Shown here in pieces: positions 58,143 through 64,000 of a stretch of 64,000 nucleotides of DNA; positions within the stretch are counted from its first letter, which is position 1; the number at the start of each line of letters is the position of its first letter. The notes beneath the pieces were generated by a model. It worked only from the letters and a program-made list of their open reading frames with translations, ran no database searches and was not told where the DNA came from. Position numbers and translations under genes: made by a program. The DNA is taken from assembly GCA_022565805.1 (NCBI GenBank), contig JAIULZ010000001.1, positions 1 to 64,000 on the forward strand, read 5' to 3'. The DNA comes from Balneolales bacterium (GTDB lineage: Bacteria > Bacteroidota > Rhodothermia > Balneolales > Cyclonatronaceae).

Positions 58143-60644
58143 GTGTCTATTATACTTCGATTAATCTCCTGTCTTACGCTTTCAGCGGCCTTCCTTTTTG
58201 TTATTACTGCAGATGCAGTATCCCAAACAGTGCCACCCATTTCACCTGGTTCCGTAATCTCGAACCCCTTAGATCAGGTTCCTAGAGAATACCGAATATC
58301 TGCGGTAGATGTAACAGGAGCTGAAACCAGAAGCCCTGCCATGATTATTTCTACTTCGGGTTTGCAGGTGGGTGATCGTATTACCATACCCGGTCAAGCC
58401 ATTTCTGATGCAATTACCAGACTTCACCGCACAGGCCTTTTTTCTGATGTCCAGATTTATCAGGTATCAAGAACTTCAACAGAGGTTCATCTTGAAATTG
58501 AGGTTCGTGAACAACCTAGACTCGATCGCTTCGAAATTACCGGCCCAAGGAGATCGCAGCGAAGAGATTTACGTGATAAAATTCCTCTTATTCCGGGTTT
58601 TGCGGTTACCGAATCTTCCAAGGCTCAGGCTACTAATGTTATCATGCGCTACTATGCCGATAGAGGGTACCGGAATACAGAGGTAATAATTGTAGAAAAA
58701 GATTTCGATGATATTCGTAACAGGGTAACGCTTGAGTTTCAGGTAGATCCCGGAGACCGCATACAAATTCGCGAAATAGAGTTTTTTGGGAATGAGAACT
58801 TTACAGACAGACAACTGCGCGGAGAGCTGAAAGAGATAAAACGTACCAATATCTGGCGCTCTTTAACCCGGCAAACGTTCGATCGTGAAAGCTATCAGGA
58901 AGCAAAAGATAACCTCATTAAGTTTTACCAAAGAAATGGTTTCAGGGATATTCGCATACTTTCTGATACCGTGTTTGTATACGAGCATAACAGCAGAAGA
59001 GATGGTATTAGAATAGAAATTACTCTTGCCGAGGGCCCTCAGTATAAGGTGCGTAATATTACGTTTGATGGAAATACAGTCTACTCAGACGATCAGCTAC
59101 GCGCTGCCTTGGATTTCCAGACCGGTGATGTGTTTAACGAAGAGCGTTTCAATCAAAATATGTACGGAAATCGCAGAAATAACGATTTATATGCGATGTA
59201 CCACGATATCGGCTATCTGTTTCTCCGCGAAGAAACAGAAATTCGTAATGTGCCGGGCGACTCTTTGGATATACACGTAAATTTAATTGAAAACGATATC
59301 GCGACTATACGGCAGGTCGAGTTTATGGGAAATACGAAAACCCATGATCATGTTGTACGCAGAAATCTTAGAAATCTGCCCGGTAATAACTACAGTAGGT
59401 CTGCAATTCAAAGATCTGTAAGGGAACTTGCAACGTTAGGTTATTTCGTGCCTGAAAATATTATTCCGGATTTAGACCCCGATTTTGAAAACCGCACTGT
59501 AGATATTTTTTATAGTCTGGACGAATCAGCTGGCTCAGATAATTTCGAGCTTTCAGGTGGTTTTGGAGCAAGAGAAATTGGCGTAATTTTGTCGGCCAGA
59601 ATTAATTTTAATAATTTTTCTGCAGCTAATATGTTTAACGGCGAAGCATGGAGACCTCTTCCTAGTGGAGATGGGCAGCGTTTATCCGTAGGAGTGCAGC
59701 TCACTGGTCGTGGCTATCGTAGTTATAATCTGGGTTTTCAGGAGCCATGGTTATTTGGTCGGCCAAACTCATTTGGTATTAGCGTTTCCTATAGTTTCTT
59801 CTCTCAGGCAAACTTTAACCGCTTCTCTGATATCAATAATCAGTTCGAACAGTTTTTGGTGAATCTCACCTTAGGGCGAAGACTTACTTTCCCAGATGAC
59901 TTTTTTACGCAAACCACGCAATTGCGCTATCAAATGTTTGAATCCAGATTTCAAACAGGCCTTATCGAAGGCGGTCGCTCCCAAACCGTATCCATGCGTT
60001 TAGGTTTGAATAGAAATTCATTGGATAACTTCATTTCACCCAATAGTGGATCTACATTCGATGCTGGAGTTGAATTTGCGATTCCAATACCTGGTTTAGA
60101 TCAGTTTTATCTGGCCGATATTAGTTTTACGCAGCATATCCCTATTGTTGGGCGCCTTGTTGCTTCATCAGGTTTTGAGTACGGATACCTCGGGTGGTTT
60201 AGCGACAATAATCGTAGCCAATATCAGCGTTTCTATTTGGGAGGAACTCAACTTCAGCAGCAGCAAACATTCTTCCAGAACAATATTGATCTTAGAGGGT
60301 TTCCGGGTGGGCGAAACGGTTCTATTTCTCCATATATAGGAAATGAGGCCATCGGCGGAACTATTTACAGTAAGTATGCCGCTGAAATAAGGTACCCGGC
60401 CGTTAGCTCAGATCAGATACAGCTTATTCCGTATCTGTTTTTTGAAGCTGGAAATTCATACAGAGATTTTTACGAATTTGATCCTTTCGATGTGAAAAGA
60501 TCTGTTGGCCTTGGCGCCAGAGTATTTCTGCCGATTTTAGGTCTTATAGACCTTAGCTACGGCTATAGACTTGATGGTATCCCGAACACTCCGGTCCGCC
60601 CGGGTCAGTGGGAGTTTCTGTTTAATATCGGCGCTCCATTTTGA
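58143..60644 (+). CDS. bamA: Outer membrane protein assembly factor BamA
   Basis: Central barrel of the BAM machine that inserts outer-membrane proteins. The 833 residues start with a signal peptide (to about 28), then five POTRA domains (about 45-470), then a 16-strand barrel. The lid-loop motif is LRGFPGGRNGS, the BamA (V)RGF variant, and the C-terminal strand ends GQWEFLFNIGAPF with terminal Phe (beta signal). There is no ATG between the in-frame stop at 58110 and the signal peptide, so the start is the GTG at 58143. Four OmpH genes follow. A copy of the last part of this gene occurs at 61362. Confidence 0.97.
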   Translation: MSIILRLISCLTLSAAFLFVITADAVSQTVPPISPGSVISNPLDQVPREYRISAVDVTGAETRSPAMIISTSGLQVGDRITIPGQAISDAITRLHRTGLFSDVQIYQVSRTSTEVHLEIEVREQPRLDRFEITGPRRSQRRDLRDKIPLIPGFAVTESSKAQATNVIMRYYADRGYRNTEVIIVEKDFDDIRNRVTLEFQVDPGDRIQIREIEFFGNENFTDRQLRGELKEIKRTNIWRSLTRQTFDRESYQEAKDNLIKFYQRNGFRDIRILSDTVFVYEHNSRRDGIRIEITLAEGPQYKVRNITFDGNTVYSDDQLRAALDFQTGDVFNEERFNQNMYGNRRNNDLYAMYHDIGYLFLREETEIRNVPGDSLDIHVNLIENDIATIRQVEFMGNTKTHDHVVRRNLRNLPGNNYSRSAIQRSVRELATLGYFVPENIIPDLDPDFENRTVDIFYSLDESAGSDNFELSGGFGAREIGVILSARINFNNFSAANMFNGEAWRPLPSGDGQRLSVGVQLTGRGYRSYNLGFQEPWLFGRPNSFGISVSYSFFSQANFNRFSDINNQFEQFLVNLTLGRRLTFPDDFFTQTTQLRYQMFESRFQTGLIEGGRSQTVSMRLGLNRNSLDNFISPNSGSTFDAGVEFAIPIPGLDQFYLADISFTQHIPIVGRLVASSGFEYGYLGWFSDNNRSQYQRFYLGGTQLQQQQTFFQNNIDLRGFPGGRNGSISPYIGNEAIGGTIYSKYAAEIRYPAVSSDQIQLIPYLFFEAGNSYRDFYEFDPFDVKRSVGLGARVFLPILGLIDLSYGYRLDGIPNTPVRPGQWEFLFNIGAPF

Positions 60645-61361
60645 TCTTAAATAAAAATTGAAGCTCATGAAAACCAAATTCAGAACAGGCAGTCGCCACA
60701 TTTTTATTGTGGCACAGTTCTTTTTACTGGCCTTACTAATCGGTTTTCCTTCGCTATTGAATGCTCAAAACCAGAGAGTTGGGTACATCGACTCAGATTT
60801 TATTCTTAGCAAAATACCTGAGTATGAGGACGTAGAAAAGCGGTTAAGAGAACTTGCTCAGAAGTGGAGGGAGGAAATAACCGAAATGGAAGGCGAAATT
60901 GAAACTCTTCGGCAAGAATTTGAAGCCCGTGAAATTTTATTTACTCCGGAAGTGCGCCGGGAAAGGCAGCAGGAAATAGATAATAAACTACGTGAAAGAG
61001 AACGTTTCATAAATAGTCGCTTTGGTCCCGATGGAGAATATTTCAGGCAACAGCAGGAGTTACTTCGTCCATTACACCAACAAATAGATGAAGCTATGAA
61101 GAAAATAGCAGAACGAGATGGTTACGATTTTGTATTCGACCGAAGCGGTGATTATGTGTTTTTTTATACACGCAGGCAATGGAACCTTAGCGTAGATGTA
61201 TTGTTAGAGCTAGGGATACAGGTAGAAGAAGATGTTTTGCCATAAATGTTCTCCATAGTTGTACCATAAAGATCGACGGATCGTTATATTTACCAGCCCA
61301 TTAATAAGTGTGATTATTTAGTTCATAAAAGCCGTAGAATTATAATATTACAACATATTGA
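60599..61361 (+). repeat. Tandem duplication, copy 1 (bamA end plus ompH1)
   Basis: This unit begins within the last codons of bamA (CCCGGGT at 60599) and runs through the first ompH and its downstream flank. It is repeated directly at 61362-62110 with an offset of 762 bases. Both flanks and the gene align. Confidence 0.85.
60667..61245 (+). CDS. OmpH/Skp-family periplasmic chaperone, copy 1
   Basis: Exported 192-residue protein of the OmpH/Skp family, periplasmic holdase chaperones that deliver unfolded barrels to BamA. Signal peptide to about residue 34 (GFPSLLNA-QNQ); YIDSDFILSKIPEYE opens the mature part; a long charged coiled coil (about 65-145) forms the tentacle; and FVFDRSGDYVFFY is the body. 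The start is the ATG at 60667, not the TTG at 60658. By eye it is about 79% identical to the next copy (40 differences in 192). Confidence 0.92.
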   Translation: MKTKFRTGSRHIFIVAQFFLLALLIGFPSLLNAQNQRVGYIDSDFILSKIPEYEDVEKRLRELAQKWREEITEMEGEIETLRQEFEAREILFTPEVRRERQQEIDNKLRERERFINSRFGPDGEYFRQQQELLRPLHQQIDEAMKKIAERDGYDFVFDRSGDYVFFYTRRQWNLSVDVLLELGIQVEEDVLP

Positions 61362-61408
61362 CCCGGGTAATTGGAGTTCTGTTTTAATATCGGCGCACAA
61401 TTTTTGAT
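61362..61408 (+). pseudogene. Relic of the 3' end of bamA
   Basis: About 47 bases match the end of bamA (60599-60645) from CCCGGGT through AATATCGGCGC to TTTTGATCTTAAATAAAA, with small indels. The frame after the PG(N/Q)W codons is disrupted. It was carried along when the ompH unit was duplicated. Confidence 0.85.
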
Positions 61409-61428
61409 CTTAAATAAAATTAAAGCTC

Positions 61429-62007
61429 ATGAAAACCAAATTCAGAACTGGTAAAAACTGCATTATTTATGCAGGGCAATTTTTATTGCTGGTTTTTCTA
61501 GTTGGTTTTCCTGCGCTTTTAAATGCTCAAAATCAAAGATTAGCGTATATCGACACAGATTTTATTTTTAGTAAAATACCTGAATATGAAGGCGTAGAAC
61601 AGCGTTTAAGGCAACTTTCTCAGCAGTGGAGGGATGAAATAACCGAGATGGAACGCGAGATAGAAAGCCTGAGACAAGAATTTGAAGCCCGTGAAATTCT
61701 TTTTACACCGGAGGTAAGAAGGGAAAGACAGCAGGAGATAGACAATAAAGTTAGGGAAAGAGAACGTTTCATTAATAGTCGCTTTGGTCCCGATGGAGAT
61801 TATTTCAGGCAACAGCGGGAATTACTCAGGCCCATACAACGACAGATTGTTGAAGCTACAAATAAAGTAGCAGAACGCGACGGTTACGACTTTGTTTTTG
61901 ACCGTAGTGGCGACTTTGTGTTCTTTTACGCTCGCCGGCAATGGAACATCAGCGTAAATGTATTGCTGGAGCTTGGCATACAGGTAGAAAGCGATGCTTT
62001 ACCATAA
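61429..62007 (+). CDS. OmpH/Skp-family periplasmic chaperone, copy 2
   Basis: 192-residue paralogue made by tandem duplication of the preceding gene. The signal peptide regions differ most, while residues about 82-108 (LRQEFEAREILFTPEVRRER and beyond) are identical in both. All coiled-coil and body features are kept and the frame is intact, so it is probably functional. The leader before the gene is the duplicated end of bamA. Confidence 0.92.
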   Translation: MKTKFRTGKNCIIYAGQFLLLVFLVGFPALLNAQNQRLAYIDTDFIFSKIPEYEGVEQRLRQLSQQWRDEITEMEREIESLRQEFEAREILFTPEVRRERQQEIDNKVRERERFINSRFGPDGDYFRQQRELLRPIQRQIVEATNKVAERDGYDFVFDRSGDFVFFYARRQWNISVNVLLELGIQVESDALP

Positions 62008-62122
62008 AAGTTCTTCGTAGCTCTACCATAAAGTTCGCCGGATATCGTTATATTTACCGGCTGATTAATGAGCCCTTATTTTAGCTCGTTTAAGCCGTAT
62101 AACTACAATAAAGAAATCATTT

Positions 62123-62644
62123 ATGAAAAAACTGATATTAGCTGTATTTCTGATCCTAATTGGCGCAGGTCAGCTATTGGCACAACAACGTATTGGCTTT
62201 GCCGAACCTCAGCTTATACTCGACTCAATACCCGAACGCGATAGAATAGAGCGTGAACTTGAACGTTTTTTTAATGAATGGGAAAACGATTATGAGAACC
62301 TGTATGAGCGTTATAGTGAAGAGTTGTTTTTGTACCAGGATAGTCGTGCGCAGCTTAGTGAAAGCCAAATCAGACAGGAAGAAATGCGCCTAAGAGAAAT
62401 GGCAGAAGAACTTGAGTTTATGCAGCAGGAGTTCGGTATGGTATTCGAACAAAAAAGAGCCGAGCTTTTGGGACCGGTTGTAGAAAGAATAAACGAAGCA
62501 ATCGCAACTATTGCGCGACAAAAAAACCTAGATTACGTGTTTCAGTCCGAGACCAGTAATGCAGAACCCATGTTCTTTATTATCAAAACGAATCCTAATG
62601 CAATTAACATCACCGACGATGTAATTGCGCGTATGAATCCATAA
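62123..62644 (+). CDS. OmpH/Skp-family periplasmic chaperone, copy 3
   Basis: A 173-residue more distant paralogue: signal peptide to about 20 (LLAQQ), RIGFAEPQLILDSIPERD, a long Glu/Arg coiled coil and DYVFQSETSNAEPMFF. It is shorter than copies 1 and 2. The next gene's ATG lies 17 bases after its stop, indicating cotranscription. Confidence 0.88.
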   Translation: MKKLILAVFLILIGAGQLLAQQRIGFAEPQLILDSIPERDRIERELERFFNEWENDYENLYERYSEELFLYQDSRAQLSESQIRQEEMRLREMAEELEFMQQEFGMVFEQKRAELLGPVVERINEAIATIARQKNLDYVFQSETSNAEPMFFIIKTNPNAINITDDVIARMNP

Positions 62645-62661
62645 CCAAATTGACATATCTC

Positions 62662-63222
62662 ATGAAATACGTTTTTACTAAGACTGTATTATTTTTTGCA
62701 GCTGCATCTTTAATTATGTTTGCTGCTCCCTCTCAGTCTTCGGCTCAAGAATTAAGAATTGGTATAGTTGATGCCGGTGAGATTCTTATGCAAATGCCGG
62801 AGCTAACTACAATTTCCGATCAGCTCGATGGTTTCACGAATCGTAAAAGACGTGAATTTGCCCAACTTGAATCCGAGTTTGTGCGTGCCAGAGAAGAATT
62901 TGAGCAGAAAGTAGCTGTAATATCAGAATCAGCGCGACAGGCAGAGCAGGAAAGGCTTTCTCAGAAGGCGCTTAGACTGCAGCAGTTCCAGCAGGAATAC
63001 CAGCAGGAGTTAATGCAACGTCAGGAAAACCTGATTGCACCGCTTCGTCAGAGAATTCTCGATTCTATTAATGAAGTGGCTCAGGAAATGGGATTAGCCT
63101 ATGTTATAAACCGTATGGTGAATAATGGCGATATGGTTGTTCTTTATGCCTCCGAAGAAATGATGCAAAATTATGATGTTACCAGAAGAGTTAAGCAAAA
63201 AATGGGCATCAGAGAGAGATAA
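62662..63222 (+). CDS. OmpH/Skp-family periplasmic chaperone, copy 4
   Basis: A 186-residue paralogue with signal peptide (cleavage near SSAQ), LRIGIVDAGEILMQMPE, a glutamine-rich coiled coil (QQFQQEYQQELMQRQ) and LAYVINRMVNNGDMVVLY. The start is the ATG at 62662; a TTG four codons earlier is ignored. It is the last gene of the bamA group and is followed by an intrinsic terminator. Confidence 0.9.
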   Translation: MKYVFTKTVLFFAAASLIMFAAPSQSSAQELRIGIVDAGEILMQMPELTTISDQLDGFTNRKRREFAQLESEFVRAREEFEQKVAVISESARQAEQERLSQKALRLQQFQQEYQQELMQRQENLIAPLRQRILDSINEVAQEMGLAYVINRMVNNGDMVVLYASEEMMQNYDVTRRVKQKMGIRER

Positions 63223-63683
63223 AGCCATTTGAATAGCTCTATCTTTATTTTGCCGGCTTGCTCGCTCTTGTTTGTTAGTAACCTGTTAACTCATAAAAGC
63301 TTTTAGGTTTATAATAAAAAAGGCTGATTTCTATAAAGAAGTCAGCCTTTTTTTGTGCATGTAATTTATATCCTGAATTATTCACAAATAACGATGGATT
63401 GATTGACTACATCGCTTCATCCATTAGTTAGAGATGATCAGATAAAGTATAAAGTTCTATTTTACTCAGCAAAATTTACCTTTGTACTGCCATATCTGTG
63501 AAAGGTTTTGCTCAATATAATCAGTAAGGTTTCCGTCACTATTTCTCAGACGCCCTGTCTAAACCCATATTTCTTGGTGAATAATGCCGTTTACAAAACG
63601 TTCAAAATTGACCTTGAATACTTAATCTTTTGTCTTTCAGGAAATAGTGAAGTGAGTTTAGAAATTGTGCCTTAACAAAAATT
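63223..63683. other. Convergent spacer with terminator
   Basis: About 460 AT-rich bases between the convergent ompH4 and DUF420 genes. Apart from the terminator at 63316-63354 I see nothing in it. Confidence 0.4.
63316..63354 (+). terminator. Terminator of the bamA-ompH group
   Basis: GGCTGATTTC (63322-63331) pairs with GAAGTCAGCC (63338-63347) with one G-U pair. A's lie on the left and seven T's on the right, so it may also work on the opposite strand. Confidence 0.88.
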
Positions 63684-64000
63684 CTATACATACTGACGCA
63701 GTACGAAAAAAATAATTACACCGGTTATCGATACGTAAATCCAGATAGGGAATGTGAATTTGGAAATCTTGCGGTGTATGCTAAATTTGCCGGCGAAGGC
63801 AAAGAAAAAGCTTGACAGAATTAACGGTACTACAACTACCGATAATATAATGTGGCTAATTAATATGGTAAAGTAGACGGGTCGAATCCAGCCTTCGCCC
63901 GGAAATGGGGTATGACCAACAAAGTTGTGGTACAAAACATACGAAATAAGAAATACTGCAGAGGCAACAAATGCCGACAAATTATACTGCATGTGCCTTT
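63684..64000 (-). CDS. DUF420 family membrane protein (5' end outside the window)
   Basis: The C-terminal 104 or so residues of a DUF420 protein, an inner-membrane family linked to cytochrome oxidase assembly in other bacteria. Features are FLISYVLYHNFVGHTPFPG, WIRPVYFTILISHIILSVVV and the HRKISKFTFPIWIYVSITGV block, with three helices visible. An ATG at 63990-63992 would start it, but the frame continues to the window edge (RHM...) and family members are longer, so I treat it as truncated at its N-terminus. Confidence 0.85.
   Translation of the reverse strand, partial: RHMQYNLSAFVASAVFLISYVLYHNFVGHTPFPGEGWIRPVYFTILISHIILSVVVVPLILSSFFFAFAGKFSIHRKISKFTFPIWIYVSITGVIIFFVLRQYV

Larger units (their letters stand above)
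61362..62110 (+). repeat. Tandem duplication, copy 2 (bamA scar plus ompH2)
   Basis: Direct repeat of 60599-61361. It includes the bamA-end relic, ompH copy 2 and a trailing flank with TCGTTATATTTACC and AGCCGTA blocks that match the first copy's trailing flank at about 61250-61345. Confidence 0.85.

Overview
The window looks like a piece of a Bacteroidota-type chromosome, most likely from the Balneolota/Rhodothermota branch (inference from gene content; no rRNA or tRNA is present to prove it). The reasons are a very large secreted subtilase with a type IX secretion (T9SS) C-terminal sorting domain, a histidine kinase with a two-component-regulator propeller and Y_Y_Y domain, a promoter of the TTG/TAnnTTTG kind ahead of nuoJ, a pterin-carbinolamine dehydratase gene inside the complex I operon (as described for Rhodothermus marinus), and the uppS-bamA-ompH order usual in this group. 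Genes are moderate in GC, spacers are long and AT-rich, and several genes must start at TTG or GTG. There are no phage genes, insertion sequences, CRISPR arrays or tRNA genes.

Layout. 1-2900: a GC-richer non-coding block at the left edge, a small unknown gene, a MoxR AAA ATPase and a long spacer. 2.9-9.3 kb: the membrane-arm half of respiratory complex I (nuoJ, K, L, M, pcd, nuoN), ending in a strong terminator; nuoA-I are absent. 9.7-11 kb: ribosomal proteins S6, S18 and L9 behind a terminator-like leader hairpin. 11.5-17.6 kb: a 1194-residue probable outer-membrane barrel protein followed by an ExbB / small membrane protein / ExbD / ExbD proton-motive-force module. 17.9-24.3 kb: thiL, ftsH with a translationally coupled lipoprotein, a DUF2805 protein and a short-chain dehydrogenase-like protein. 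24.5-34.2 kb, minus strand: L-lysine 6-aminotransferase, the 2453-residue subtilase and a SnoaL-like protein. 34.7-37.9 kb: a two-component system convergent with rlmB. 38.5-48.5 kb: small membrane proteins, pyrG-Nudix, an orphan propeller histidine kinase, a beta-propeller protein and small unknowns. 48.5-56.2 kb: a GNAT acetyltransferase, nadE, then a tight mltD-like / ctpA-like / PHP cluster. 56.5-63.2 kb: ribH, uppS, bamA and four consecutive OmpH/Skp-type chaperone genes. The right edge cuts a DUF420 gene.

Much of the window serves the cell envelope: BamA and the OmpH chaperones insert outer-membrane proteins, UppS makes the lipid carrier for peptidoglycan, the transglycosylase and CtpA-type protease remodel wall and proteins, FtsH controls membrane protein quality, and ExbB/ExbD can power an outer-membrane process. 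The most striking observation is a 762-bp tandem duplication that made the second ompH and left a scar copy of the 3' end of bamA between the two genes. Other points are the split nuo locus with pcd embedded in it, a likely attenuator ahead of rpsF, a perfect TTGACA-17-TATAAT promoter ahead of exbB, a dehydrogenase-like protein lacking the catalytic serine, and several unexplained inverted repeats in long spacers. No clearly new multi-gene system was found; the barrel plus ExbB-X-ExbD-ExbD group is the best candidate for an undescribed functional unit.
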